Source: an uncultured Lachnospiraceae bacterium
GTDB lineage: Bacteria; Bacillota; Clostridia; Lachnospirales; Lachnospiraceae
Reading direction: 5' to 3'
Assembly: GCA_947644545.1 (NCBI GenBank)
Contig: CANRZW010000032.1
Location: 1-41,911 of the forward strand
DNA: 41,911 nucleotides
Shown here: one piece after another, positions 1 through 7,707 of the stretch
How the letters are laid out: the number at the start of each line of letters is the position of its first letter
Position numbering within the stretch: position 1 is the first letter of the stretch
Notes under the pieces: generated by a model
Databases searched by the model: none
Told to the model about the DNA's origin: nothing
What the model saw: the letters and a program-made list of their open reading frames with translations, nothing else
Program-made: the position numbers and the translations under genes

Positions 1-2
1 CG

Positions 3-299
3 GCGTTGATCGAGGTGCGTGTGACACCGCAGCGCGGACAGGGCTTTGACAAGATTGCGGAGCGGATCTACAAGTATCCGGAGGTGAATTCCGTGTATCT
101 GATCTCCGGCGGTTATGACCTGCTGGTGACGTTAGAGGGGAAATCCCTCAAACAAATCTCCGGCTTTGTGTCGGATAAGCTCTCTACGCTTGAATCGGTG
201 CTGAGCACGGCGACCCACTTCATCCTCAAAAAGTATAAGGATCACGGCACGGTCCTGACGAAAAAATATGAGGATACGAGAGAGAAGGTGACACCGTGA
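3..299 (+). CDS. Lrp/AsnC-family transcriptional regulator, C-terminal part (5' end outside window)
   Basis: The visible 99 codons form the ligand-binding RAM domain of an Lrp/AsnC regulator: a strand starting LIEVRVTPQRG, then the GYDLLV core and THFILKKYK near the end. Full-length family members are about 150-165 residues with an N-terminal helix-turn-helix, which must lie upstream of base 1. The reading frame is open to the window edge, so the TTG at 6 is probably an internal Leu codon and not a start. The stop TGA (297-299) overlaps the GTG start of the aminotransferase by four bases (GTGA), which implies translational coupling. Such regulators often sense amino acids, and the pairing suggests control of amino acid metabolism. 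The family is clear; the effector is unknown. Confidence 0.9.
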   Translation, partial: ALIEVRVTPQRGQGFDKIAERIYKYPEVNSVYLISGGYDLLVTLEGKSLKQISGFVSDKLSTLESVLSTATHFILKKYKDHGTVLTKKYEDTREKVTP

Positions 300-1465
300 G
301 AAATCCGTTAGCAGATAAGGTAATAGAGATCAAACCGTCCGGGATCCGCAAATTCTTCGATATTGTGAGTGAGATGAAGGATGCGATCTCGCTGGGGGTG
401 GGAGAACCGGACTTCGATACGCCGTGGCATATCCGGGACGAGGGAATTTACTCACTGGAAAAGGGGCGCACTTTCTACACGTCGAATTCGGGCCTGAGGG
501 AATTGAAAGAAGAGATCTGCCGCTATACGAAGAGAAAACAGGGTGTTACATATGATCCGGACCACGAAGTGTTAGTCACGGTAGGCGGTTCGGAGGCGAT
601 CGACATCGGTCTGCGCGCGATGCTTAATCCGGGGGAGGAAGTGTTGATCCCGCAGCCCAGTTATGTCTCCTATGAGCCCTGTACGGTGCTGGCTGGCGGT
701 GTGCCGGTGATCATCGAGTTAAAAGGAGAGAACGAATTCCGTCTGACGGCACAGGAGCTGGAAGACGCTATCACCGATAAGACGAAAGTGCTGATCCTGC
801 CTTTCCCGAACAATCCAACCGGTGCGATTATGGAGCGAAAGGATCTGGAGGAGATTGCAGAAGTTATCCGCAGGCATGATATCTTTGTCATGTCCGACGA
901 GATCTATGCGGAACTTACCTATAAGGAGAAACATGTTTCGATCGTGGAGATTGAGGGAATGCGTGAGCGGACGATCCTGATCAACGGCTTTTCCAAAGCG
1001 TTTGCCATGACCGGGTGGAGGCTGGGTTATGCCTGTGGACCGAGAGAGATTGTGGAGCAGATGACGAAGATTCATCAGTTTGCCATTATGTGCGCGCCCA
1101 CTACGAGTCAATATGCAGCCGTAGAAGCGCTGCGTAACGGGGATGACGACGTGCAGGAGATGCGGATGGCTTATAATCAGCGCAGACGTTATCTGATGAA
1201 TGCTTTCCGGGAAATGGGGTTGGAGTGTTTTGAACCTTTTGGGGCGTTCTATGTGTTCCCGTGTATTAAAGAGTTCGGTATGACCAGCGATGAGTTTGCG
1301 GCGAGATTTCTGGAGGAAGAGAAGGTGGCTGTGGTGCCGGGAACGGCTTTCGGTGATTGTGGGGAAGGATATCTGAGAATTTCCTATGCGTATTCTCTGG
1401 ATAATCTGAAGATCGCAATCGGGAAATTATCGGCTTTCGTAGCGAGACTGCGGGCGGAGAAATGA
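296..1465 (+). CDS. Pyridoxal-phosphate-dependent class I/II aminotransferase
   Basis: This 389-residue protein is a fold-type I aminotransferase of usual length. GVGEPDFDTP near residues 34-43 is the substrate-binding N-terminal signature. FPNNPTG contains the PLP-ring-contacting Asn, SDEIYAEL carries the Asp/Tyr pair, and NGFSKAFAMTGWRLGY holds Lys234, the expected Schiff-base lysine. The final Arg of FGDCGEGYLRISYA should bind the substrate carboxylate. It acts in the cytoplasm, transferring an amino group between an amino acid and a 2-oxo acid; the sequence does not settle which. GTG is chosen as start because it overlaps the regulator's stop and gives the canonical N-terminus. The coupled Lrp-type regulator suggests amino-acid-responsive control. 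AspB/PatA-like substrates are all possible. Confidence 0.93.
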   Translation: MRNPLADKVIEIKPSGIRKFFDIVSEMKDAISLGVGEPDFDTPWHIRDEGIYSLEKGRTFYTSNSGLRELKEEICRYTKRKQGVTYDPDHEVLVTVGGSEAIDIGLRAMLNPGEEVLIPQPSYVSYEPCTVLAGGVPVIIELKGENEFRLTAQELEDAITDKTKVLILPFPNNPTGAIMERKDLEEIAEVIRRHDIFVMSDEIYAELTYKEKHVSIVEIEGMRERTILINGFSKAFAMTGWRLGYACGPREIVEQMTKIHQFAIMCAPTTSQYAAVEALRNGDDDVQEMRMAYNQRRRYLMNAFREMGLECFEPFGAFYVFPCIKEFGMTSDEFAARFLEEEKVAVVPGTAFGDCGEGYLRISYAYSLDNLKIAIGKLSAFVARLRAEK

Positions 1466-1529
1466 TTGAAACAGCGTGAGTATTCCTTCGGAAAACTTCG
1501 TCCAGATATACTCCGCCATGGGGGTAATA

Positions 1530-2051
1530 ATGCATATCATATTACATCAGCCGGAAATTCCGGCGAATACGGGGAATATCGGCCGTACCTGTGTAGCGAC
1601 AGGTACGAGCCTTCACCTGATCGAACCGCTGGGGTTTCGGTTGGATGAGAAGTCGATCAAACGGGCAGGTATGGATTATTGGGAACATCTGGATGTCACC
1701 CGCTATATGAACTATACGGAATTCAGACAGATGCATCCGCAGGCCAGAATCTGGATGGCCACCACCAAGGCCAGGAAGGTCTATACGGATGTGACCTTTT
1801 CCCTGGATGATTATATTATGTTTGGCAAGGAAAGCGGCGGGATTCCGGAAGAGATTCTGGTGGAAAATGAGGAGAACTGTATCCGCATTCCGATGCTGGA
1901 TCAGATCAGGTCGTTGAATCTGTCAAATTCCGTGGCGATCGTGCTGTATGAGGCGCTGCGGCAGAATCATTTCCAGGAACTGCAGACGGCAGGGGAACTG
2001 CACCGACTGCAGTGGGGCGGTACGGCAGGGGAATTGCATCGGCTGCAGTAG
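1530..2051 (+). CDS. trmL: tRNA (cytidine(34)-2'-O)-methyltransferase, SPOUT family
   Basis: The 173-residue product matches TrmL (YibK/CspR), the small SPOUT enzyme that 2'-O-methylates the wobble nucleotide of tRNA-Leu using S-adenosylmethionine. Visible motifs are the N-terminal PEIPANTGNIGRTC, then FGKESGGIPEEI and IPMLDQIRSLNLSNSVAIVLYEALRQ, which build the trefoil-knot SAM site. I place the start at ATG 1530 (MHIILHQPEIP), preceded by a G-rich stretch; an upstream in-frame start at 1476 would add 18 residues not typical of the family. The catalytic body ends near ALRQNHF. The last ~20 residues are a duplicated segment (TAGELHRLQ twice) from a 36-bp tandem repeat that also supplies the stop codon. 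It faces the sensor kinase convergently. Confidence 0.92.
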   Translation: MHIILHQPEIPANTGNIGRTCVATGTSLHLIEPLGFRLDEKSIKRAGMDYWEHLDVTRYMNYTEFRQMHPQARIWMATTKARKVYTDVTFSLDDYIMFGKESGGIPEEILVENEENCIRIPMLDQIRSLNLSNSVAIVLYEALRQNHFQELQTAGELHRLQWGGTAGELHRLQ

Positions 2052-2058
2052 GGCAGTA
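1987..2058 (+). repeat. Two-copy 36-bp tandem repeat over the trmL 3' end
   Basis: Bases 1987-2022 and 2023-2058 are two copies of a 36-bp unit that differ at about five positions. Because 36 is divisible by three, the duplication adds codons in frame; the TRP codon TGG in copy one is TAG in copy two, which gives the stop. The divergence between copies shows that it is not a very recent event. Confidence 0.85.
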
Positions 2059-2064
2059 CGGCGC

Positions 2065-2090
2065 CACACTGATTGCGAAGCAGCAGTGTG
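2065..2090. terminator. Possible bidirectional hairpin between trmL and the sensor kinase
   Basis: CACACTG (2065-2071) and CAGTGTG (2084-2090) form a perfect seven-base-pair stem around a 12-nt loop, exactly in the 39-bp gap between two convergent genes. No clear run of U follows on either strand, so termination is inferred from position and not from a full intrinsic-terminator signature. Confidence 0.4.
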
Positions 2091-3515
2091 CTAATCATCA
2101 TCATCCACATCCGACTTCGGCAGAGAAAAGATAAATTCCGTGCCCACGCCCTCCGTGCTGATGACATTGATATTCTCACCATGGGAGCGGATGATCTCCT
2201 TGGTGATGGAGAGGCCGAGTCCGGTGCCTTTCTTATCTTTGCCGCGGGACAGGTCGGATTTATAGAAGCGGTCCCAGATCAGCTTCAAGTCGTCCTTTGG
2301 GATGCCGATACCCGAATCTTTTACGCTGACGAAGATTTTATTATGTTTTTCGGTTGTCTCCATTTTGATAATGGAATCATGATGGCTGAATTTGATTGCG
2401 TTGTCCAGCAGGTTGTAGAGAACCTGCTGGATTTTGTCTATATCGGCAAAGACATACATCTGGTCGCCGGTCAGCACCAGCTCGATGGCGATGGTCCGCT
2501 CACGGCAGGTGCCCTCGAAGGAGGCCGCTACATTACGGATCACACCGTTGATATCGAAGTCGGATTTGTTTAACATGATTCCCTTGGTATTCAGATTATT
2601 GAGCGTCAGCAGGCTGTTGGTCAGCTTGGTCAGGCGCTCCGTTTCATTCAGCAGGATGGAAAGGTATTTCCCGTGCATTTCCGGCGGGATCGTACCGTCG
2701 ATCATGGCTTCCAGATAGCCCTTAATGGAGGTGAGCGGAGAGCGGAAATCGTGAGATACGTTGGCCACGAATTTCTTCTGGTCGTCCTCCGAGCGGGCAA
2801 TCTCACTGGCCATGTAGGACAGCGTAGCTGCCAGATAGCCCATCTCGTCTTCACTTTCCACGGTAAACTCATAGTGCATATTGCCACTGGCATACTGTTC
2901 CGTCGCTTCCGTGATCTTGCGCAGCGGTATATAGACGATCTCCGTGAAAAAAATAAGAATGATAAGGGAGAGCAGGAACAGAATCACAAGCATCAGGTAA
3001 GAGATGGTGAGCAGGCTGTTGGCTTCCATCTGTATGGCGCTCATGGGCATGTGGATGACAACGTAGCCCTTGACTTTATAGTCGGCAGTGATGGGTGCGA
3101 AAACGCTCAGCATGTCTTCCTCGAAAGTATGGAAGAAGTTTCCAACAACATAATTGGAGCCTGCCGTAACGGTAGAATCGAAATTCTCGATGACAATCTC
3201 GTTTTCCAAGTCCAGTGGGGCGGCAGAATCCAGGACAAGACGCCCTGACGGGTTGATGATCCAGAGCGTTGCATTTGTGTAAGCGTCCAGAGCGTCCAGC
3301 TGTGCCTTGACGGCTTCCAGGGAAATCTCATTTTTATACAGGTCAGCAGCGTAGGTGTTGGCGATAAAGGTGGCCTCGCGGTAGAGGGATTCCGACTGTT
3401 CCTTTTTCAGATGATCCAGCGTCATATTGGCCACAAAGGTAGCCACTACCACGAAGCCGAACAGACCGAAAATGATATAGGCAAGTATTAATTTAAGATA
3501 TAGAGTTTTTCGCAT
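2091..3515 (-). CDS. Membrane sensor histidine kinase with HAMP domain (orphan)
   Basis: This 474-residue protein has a first membrane helix at residues ~7-29, an extracytoplasmic sensor region (~30-165), a second helix (~168-192) and a HAMP linker (~195-245). The kinase core follows: H box FVANVSHDFRSPLTS with phospho-acceptor His255, N box YNLLDNAIKFS (Asn372), G1 DSGIGIP (400-406) and G2 GTGLGLSITKE (430-440). All catalytic boxes are intact. It would autophosphorylate in response to an envelope signal and pass phosphate to an OmpR-type regulator. No response regulator is adjacent on the same strand. The lone OmpR-type regulator at 10275-10973 is a plausible partner separated by rearrangement. 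The C-terminus ends in four Asp residues. The ATG start has AGG about ten bases upstream. Confidence 0.93.
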   Translation of the reverse strand: MRKTLYLKLILAYIIFGLFGFVVVATFVANMTLDHLKKEQSESLYREATFIANTYAADLYKNEISLEAVKAQLDALDAYTNATLWIINPSGRLVLDSAAPLDLENEIVIENFDSTVTAGSNYVVGNFFHTFEEDMLSVFAPITADYKVKGYVVIHMPMSAIQMEANSLLTISYLMLVILFLLSLIILIFFTEIVYIPLRKITEATEQYASGNMHYEFTVESEDEMGYLAATLSYMASEIARSEDDQKKFVANVSHDFRSPLTSIKGYLEAMIDGTIPPEMHGKYLSILLNETERLTKLTNSLLTLNNLNTKGIMLNKSDFDINGVIRNVAASFEGTCRERTIAIELVLTGDQMYVFADIDKIQQVLYNLLDNAIKFSHHDSIIKMETTEKHNKIFVSVKDSGIGIPKDDLKLIWDRFYKSDLSRGKDKKGTGLGLSITKEIIRSHGENINVISTEGVGTEFIFSLPKSDVDDDD

Positions 3516-3545
3516 GGGGAACCTCGCATTATTCTTTCTTACGAG

Positions 3546-3581
3546 ATTATACCATAAACGAAAGAGTGTGGATACTCTTTC
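3546..3581 (-). promoter_or_regulatory. Kinase promoter: extended -10 with inverted-repeat operator candidate
   Basis: On the minus strand TGGTATAAT gives a perfect extended -10 (TATAAT at 3551-3546), about 30 bases before the kinase start. No good -35 hexamer exists at the standard spacing. In its place lies a perfect inverted repeat, GAAAGAGT (3560-3567), six bases, ACTCTTTC (3574-3581). An operator covering the -35 region suggests an activator or repressor of the kinase gene. The promoter call rests on the -10; the operator is inference. Confidence 0.5.
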
Positions 3582-3685
3582 ATAAGATTACAATAATCCG
3601 TGGGCGGCGCAGTCATGGAAGTTTGACATATACGGATAACTATAATTATTTTTTGCAATATTCAGCAGGCGGATTGGGTTTTGTC

Positions 3686-3714
3686 TTGCTATTATTCCCG
3701 GTAATGCATATAAT
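3686..3714 (+). promoter_or_regulatory. Predicted sigma-70-type promoter for the AraC/GyrI gene
   Basis: TTGCTA (3686-3691), a 17-base spacer and a perfect TATAAT (3709-3714) lie about 180 bases upstream of the AraC-type gene. Transcription from here would give a leader of about 175 nt that contains a 42-codon open frame. Another TTGACA occurs at 3623-3628, but its spacing to a -10 is poor. Confidence 0.5.
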
Positions 3715-3754
3715 TATGGATATCCGGAGTTCCTGAAACAAAATGAGGGAGTAA

Positions 3755-3883
3755 GTGAAAGAGTTAAATATCTCCAGAGCTTCTATTGAACGTTTGCTCG
3801 ATGCGTTGGATACTCCACCTCTCTTTTTCGTGCAGAGATTGCGAGGAAGAGGATGCGCGGATCGAATATACTATGACTTGTAA
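3755..3883 (+). CDS. Possible 42-residue leader ORF upstream of the AraC-type regulator
   Basis: A GTG at 3755, preceded four bases earlier by GAGGGA, opens a 42-codon frame that starts MKELNISRASIERLLDALD. It ends at TAA 3881-3883, which overlaps the AAGGAGG ribosome binding site of the next gene. I do not recognise the peptide. The tight junction would couple its translation to that of the regulator, so it may be a regulatory upstream ORF or the tail of a decayed gene. The stretch between the kinase start and this frame (3516-3754) holds only the promoter elements described separately. Confidence 0.25.
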   Translation: MKELNISRASIERLLDALDTPPLFFVQRLRGRGCADRIYYDL

Positions 3884-3896
3884 GGAGGAGTTTAGG

Positions 3897-4742
3897 ATGG
3901 ATTGGATTGAAAGACTGAATCATGCGATCAATCATATTGAGGAGCATTTGACGGAGGAGATGGACTATGAACGGCTTGGACAGATCGCCTGTTGCTCATC
4001 CTATCACTTTCAGAGAATGTTTACTTATATGGCAGGTATTCCTCTGGGAGAGTATGTCCGCAGAAGGAGAATGTCGATGGCTGCCGTGGATCTACAGGGA
4101 AACGACCAGAAGATTATCGATGTGGCCGCCAAATATGGTTATCAATCTCCCACCGCATTCAACAGAGCTTTCCAGTCTATTCATGGGATTGCCCCGTCGG
4201 CTGTAAAAAGCGAGGGCGTATCCGTGAAATCTTTTCCGCCGATCCAATTTAAGATCATTGTGAAAGGAGTAGAAGAAATGGAGTATCGAATTGAAACAAA
4301 GGAGGCTTTCCGGATTGTTGGCGTATCCGTACCGCTGCACAAGGATATCGAGAAGAACTTTACAGTCATTCCCCCGAAGTGGCAGGAAGTAGCTATGAAC
4401 GGGACATTGCAGAGACTTTGTGCTATAATGGACACGGAACCTATGGGTGTGCTGGGCATCAGTACCTGCAATGATACGGAACCATGGCGGTATTATATCG
4501 CGGTATCTTCCACACAGGAAAAAGATGATTTCGAGGAATATGTTGTACCGGCAGCCACATGGGCAATCTTTTCCGGGGAGGGTACGAACCAGTCCATTCA
4601 GGAACTGGAGCGGCGCATTGTAACGGAATGGCTGCCGACTTCGGGATATGAATACGGTAATGCGCCGGATGTGGAAGTTTATTTGAACCCGGACCCGCAG
4701 AATGCAAAATATGAAGTTTGGATACCTGTGGTAAAAAGATAG
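3897..4742 (+). CDS. AraC-family regulator with GyrI-like effector-binding domain
   Basis: The 281-residue protein has an N-terminal AraC-type DNA-binding domain (about residues 1-107) with two helix-turn-helix units. The second contains IIDVAAKYGYQSPTAFNRAFQSIHGIAPSAVK in two adjoining stretches. A GyrI-like/Rob-type small-molecule-binding domain follows (about 128-281), starting YRIETKEAFRIVGVSVPL. This order, DNA binding first, is typical of Rob/SoxS-like regulators that respond to xenobiotics or amphiphiles. ATG 3897 is chosen because AAGGAGG sits eight bases upstream; a longer in-frame start at 3786 lacks a site and adds an atypical extension. The lipoprotein gene follows by 56 bases on the same strand and may be a target or operon partner. 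Confidence 0.9.
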   Translation: MDWIERLNHAINHIEEHLTEEMDYERLGQIACCSSYHFQRMFTYMAGIPLGEYVRRRRMSMAAVDLQGNDQKIIDVAAKYGYQSPTAFNRAFQSIHGIAPSAVKSEGVSVKSFPPIQFKIIVKGVEEMEYRIETKEAFRIVGVSVPLHKDIEKNFTVIPPKWQEVAMNGTLQRLCAIMDTEPMGVLGISTCNDTEPWRYYIAVSSTQEKDDFEEYVVPAATWAIFSGEGTNQSIQELERRIVTEWLPTSGYEYGNAPDVEVYLNPDPQNAKYEVWIPVVKR

Positions 4743-4798
4743 CGGTTTCCCGTAAATGTACCGGAAAGCTGTCAAGAGAGGGAGTAAGGGAGTCTGTG

Positions 4799-5950
4799 AT
4801 GTATTTTAGGAAGAAAAGGAAAGTCGGGGATATCTTGGGAATTGCGGCGGCAGCCATGCTGCTTGTCGGATGTGGCGGGCGCGGCGTAGAGGATCAGGCC
4901 AGGATGGAAGGGGTGGATACTGCATCGCAGTCACACCAGAATGAGGCAGAGGCGGCAATCGAGGGAGAGATATCACAGGATCGGACAGAAGAGACGTCAC
5001 AGGGCGGGCAGCAGGAACAGCAGGAGAGACCGGAAGAGACGTTACAGGACGGGCAAGAAGGGCAGCCGGGAGCGCTATCGGGCACATCCGGCGTCTACCC
5101 GCAGGACAGGCTGGATGTCGGCAGATTTATCGAGGAACAGTCCTTTCCGGTGGTATTGAATGACTGGGGAGAAGTGCAGTTTGTATCCTATGAACCTGAT
5201 CCCGCGGAAAGCAGCCGCCTGCCGGATGTGACTTTCTATCTGTTAAAAGGGGAGGAGATCCTGTATCAGTTTCCGTATATCGGTGCGGATGACACCAGTG
5301 GGTATGGCTTGTTTTATGATGTGAAGTTTGTTATGTTTACGGATACGAACACCGATGGCAAAGACGATGTGGTTATAGGGGCACAATACATGAGCGGCGC
5401 AGGTCCGCAGGGCGCCATCCCGCATGTGATGGTGCGGATCTATGAAGACTGCGGAGACTATTTTACTTATAACGAGGAATTCAGCAATACGATAAACGGA
5501 TATCTTTCCTGGGAAAGCAACGTGCTGGCCAAAGACGTCAAAAGACTGATTCAGTTAACGGGAGGGAGCGATCCCCTCACGGATTACGAAAGTTATTCGG
5601 GAAAATGGCGTGTCAGTACAGGTTACGTTGAGGCATATGAGGATCCTGCCCCGGTAAGCAGGAACGAACTGACGTGTAGTATCATAAATGGCAATGAATT
5701 TACCGGAAGTCTCTTTACAGAACAGGGAATGACGGAGCGGATTGCTTCGGTGGATGATATTGTGGGAACAATCCAGAACGGTGAATTGTATTATGGATTT
5801 ACGGACGATGGATGGGGCGGAACGGGAACGCTTCATATCATGTTTCTGCCGAATCAGATCAATGTGGAAGTTCTGGACTATGAGATGGCAGAAGAAAACG
5901 CGAGCGGCTACGGGATATCGGGGGATTATGAGATGACTGTACGGGAGTGA
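4799..5950 (+). CDS. Lipoprotein of unknown function with charged Gln/Glu-rich linker
   Basis: The 383-residue product begins with a basic n-region and a hydrophobic stretch ending in LLVGC, a lipobox with Cys25 as lipidation site, so it is an exported lipoprotein. Residues ~30-90 are a low-complexity Gln/Glu/Gly-rich tether. The remaining globular part contains TDTNTDGKDDVVIG (about residue 180), resembling the Asp-rich calcium loops of FG-GAP or EF-hand-like motifs, followed by a beta-rich C-terminal region. I do not recognise a named family. The start is ATG 4799; in-frame codons upstream would overlap the previous gene and spoil the signal sequence. It follows the AraC/GyrI gene closely and may be co-transcribed. 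Confidence 0.8.
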   Translation: MYFRKKRKVGDILGIAAAAMLLVGCGGRGVEDQARMEGVDTASQSHQNEAEAAIEGEISQDRTEETSQGGQQEQQERPEETLQDGQEGQPGALSGTSGVYPQDRLDVGRFIEEQSFPVVLNDWGEVQFVSYEPDPAESSRLPDVTFYLLKGEEILYQFPYIGADDTSGYGLFYDVKFVMFTDTNTDGKDDVVIGAQYMSGAGPQGAIPHVMVRIYEDCGDYFTYNEEFSNTINGYLSWESNVLAKDVKRLIQLTGGSDPLTDYESYSGKWRVSTGYVEAYEDPAPVSRNELTCSIINGNEFTGSLFTEQGMTERIASVDDIVGTIQNGELYYGFTDDGWGGTGTLHIMFLPNQINVEVLDYEMAEENASGYGISGDYEMTVRE

Positions 5951-5980
5951 AGCGTTATTTCCTTCCCGTATAGTCATTTT
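5933..5980 (+). terminator. Intrinsic terminator of the lipoprotein gene
   Basis: ATGACTGTACGGGA (5933-5946) pairs with TCCCGTATAGTCAT (5964-5977) in a 14-bp stem with one G-T wobble, followed by an AT-rich stretch starting TTT. The left arm lies inside the coding sequence and the stop codon falls in the loop. Confidence 0.7.
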
Positions 5981-5990
5981 ATATTGAATG

Positions 5991-6009
5991 GGACGGGGTG
6001 AACCCGTCC
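5991..6009. terminator. Second hairpin in the convergent gap, likely serving the minus strand
   Basis: GGACGGG (5991-5997) and CCCGTCC (6003-6009) form a perfect seven-base-pair GC-rich stem with loop GTGAA, just beyond the stop of the minus-strand ClbS-like gene. On the minus strand an AT-rich segment follows, but there is no uninterrupted U run. Confidence 0.5.
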
Positions 6010-6017
6010 ATATATGA

Positions 6018-6560
6018 TCACTTCCCCTTGCAGCTTTTGATGTGTGCTTTCAGCTTTTTCATGGCCCAGTCGTAATGGCTGGATGTATTGCTGACAAAGT
6101 AGGATCCTAACGCGCTGCCGCCCACCCATTTGTATACGCCTTTTGAAAACAGTTCTTCGTTGGAGAAAGTTTCCGCCAGCTGCATGATTTCCCGGTGGCT
6201 TTCATCAAGCATCTCCCTGGCTTCTTCCAGGGATGTATTCTGATGCTTTTTCCAGAAAAAAATGTTCATTTCACCATAGGTTTTCCAATTATAGGGCCGC
6301 GGCAGGAAGGGTTTTTCCTCTCCGTTTTGATTGGACTGTACCCAGCTTAAGAGAAGCTGGTGCCACTCATAGAGATGGATCAGGACATCCCGGAGATTTT
6401 TGTCCCGTTTCCAGTGCGCTTCTTTCCTTTTCTCATCCGCTGCGAAATCAAATTCGGTTGTCAGTTCCTTTTCTGTCAACCCGTCAATAAGAGTGTTCAG
6501 TTTGCAATAATTGTCGGCGGCTGCGGTCAATAAGTCTGTTTTTGAAGTTGGTCTGCTCAT
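6018..6560 (-). CDS. ClbS/DfsB-family four-helix-bundle protein (DUF1706)
   Basis: The 180-residue protein matches the ClbS/DfsB family in length and pattern: MSRPTSKTDLLTAAADNYCKL at the N-terminus (split here by family-typical helix 1), LIHLYEWHQLLLSW in helix 2, RPYNWKTYGEMN centrally, and SNTSSHYDWAMKKL at the end. The best-known member, ClbS, protects the colibactin producer by opening the toxin's cyclopropane warhead; most homologues in gut Firmicutes have no assigned substrate, so that function cannot be transferred here. The gene lies downstream of a WYL regulator on the same strand, with its own promoter containing a palindromic operator. A stress or self-protection role is inferred. 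Confidence 0.85.
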   Translation of the reverse strand: MSRPTSKTDLLTAAADNYCKLNTLIDGLTEKELTTEFDFAADEKRKEAHWKRDKNLRDVLIHLYEWHQLLLSWVQSNQNGEEKPFLPRPYNWKTYGEMNIFFWKKHQNTSLEEAREMLDESHREIMQLAETFSNEELFSKGVYKWVGGSALGSYFVSNTSSHYDWAMKKLKAHIKSCKGK

Positions 6561-6665
6561 AGATTTCGTACCTTTGTCTTTCTCAGTTCTCAGGTGTTCT
6601 GTTCCGGTGTCAGGAAGCGGAACAAATATTTGTTATGTTGCCTGCTTTGGTTAAAGAATAGCACA

Positions 6666-6694
6666 CATATACTGACATCTAATGTCAGGGTTAA
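6666..6694 (-). promoter_or_regulatory. Promoter of the ClbS-like gene with a palindrome filling the -35/-10 spacer
   Basis: Read on the minus strand: TTAACC (-35, 6694-6689), CTGACATTAGATGTCAG (6688-6672), TATATG (-10, 6671-6666). The spacer is exactly 17 bases and is itself a palindrome with seven-base arms around TAG. A repressor bound there would occlude RNA polymerase. The WYL regulator encoded just upstream is the obvious candidate. Both hexamers match consensus at four of six positions, so the promoter is moderate. Confidence 0.6.
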
Positions 6695-6722
6695 TTATCT
6701 TGTTGGAAATTCCTTTGTTTAC

Positions 6723-7640
6723 TCAGGATTCACCCATTTTTTCAGGATTTATTGATTTTTTATAAATCTGCAGGGCCTGTTCGGCCACAATCTCTTTCAG
6801 GTACTGGGGTTCAAGAATCTCGACCTGCGTTCCGAAGGAGAGCAGATAACCGATCAGCCATGCATCCACAGGCATTTCGGCGCTGGCGGTCAGGCTGCCG
6901 TTATCCTGACAGGTGATCTGTGCTGTGTCAAATTCATCGTAGACGCGGTAGGCGACTTCTCTGGTAAAGGAAAGGACGATTCGCTGGCAGGCAGGCGGCA
7001 AAGTCTCTTCCGGCTCCGGATATGGTTTTGGCACAAAGGTCTGTGTCAGCAGTTCCAGGTCAGAAATGCGGTTTAGCTTGAAGATGCGGAAATCCTGCTT
7101 TGTGAGGCAGAATGCTTTCAGATACCAGCCTTTTGATTTATAGAGCAATTTAAGCGGGCAGACGGTGCGCTGGCTACTTGTGCCGTTCGTACCGGCGTAG
7201 ATAAATTTGATTTCCCGGTGCTGGATGACGGCCGTTTTCAGCGTTTCAAACTTTGTGTTGTCGAAGGCGAAATCTCCCCAGCGTGAGAAATCCACTTCCA
7301 GCCAGTTTTCCGTATCCACATGAAAAAGAGCAGCCAGTTTTGTCAGCATTTCTTCGCCGGCGGCATACCCTGTAGCCAGGATGCCCTGGAGAGAGGTCAG
7401 GATTTCCTGCTTTTCTTTTTCGGTGAGGACAGCTCTGTCTAAAATAAAATCGTCCAGCAAGCAGATACCGCCGTTTCTTCCCGGTTCGGTATAGACCGGG
7501 ATGCCTGCGCTGCTCAATGCGTCAATATCGCGGTAGATGGTTCTTTGGGAAACCTCGAATTTGGCTGCCAGTTCAGGAGCAGTGGCGCGGCCTTTATCCA
7601 AAAGATGGTACAGGATCTTGAATAAACGGCTGTCTGACAT
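6723..7640 (-). CDS. YafY-type transcriptional regulator, HTH_11 plus WYL domain
   Basis: This 305-residue regulator has an N-terminal winged helix (residues 1-60; VSQRTIYRDIDALSSAGIPV is the recognition region), a WYL domain at about 130-210 with GWYLKAFC (171-178) and the Arg/Lys cluster around 185-191, and a C-terminal WCX extension (~220-300). WYL proteins sense ligands or nucleic acids and act as repressors or activators. AAGGAGG lies 12 bases before the ATG, slightly far. It is divergent from mutS2 and upstream of the ClbS-like gene, whose promoter carries a palindrome. Autoregulation and control of that neighbour are inferred. Confidence 0.9.
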   Translation of the reverse strand: MSDSRLFKILYHLLDKGRATAPELAAKFEVSQRTIYRDIDALSSAGIPVYTEPGRNGGICLLDDFILDRAVLTEKEKQEILTSLQGILATGYAAGEEMLTKLAALFHVDTENWLEVDFSRWGDFAFDNTKFETLKTAVIQHREIKFIYAGTNGTSSQRTVCPLKLLYKSKGWYLKAFCLTKQDFRIFKLNRISDLELLTQTFVPKPYPEPEETLPPACQRIVLSFTREVAYRVYDEFDTAQITCQDNGSLTASAEMPVDAWLIGYLLSFGTQVEILEPQYLKEIVAEQALQIYKKSINPEKMGES

Positions 7641-7707
7641 GACGATACATTGCCTCCTTTTTGGGATTTTCCTTTTTTCTTTTCAAAATAAGCATACCAT
7701 AAAAATT

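Noticed and set aside
3623..3646. TTGACA with TATAAT upstream of the AraC gene
   Set aside because: The two hexamers are only 12 bases apart, too close for sigma-70-type recognition; the pair at 3686-3714 has the correct spacing.
6018..6560. Evidence for a colibactin-like toxin cluster because of the ClbS-like gene
   Set aside because: No polyketide synthase, peptide synthetase or other clb-type gene is in the window; ClbS/DfsB homologues are widespread in genomes without such clusters.
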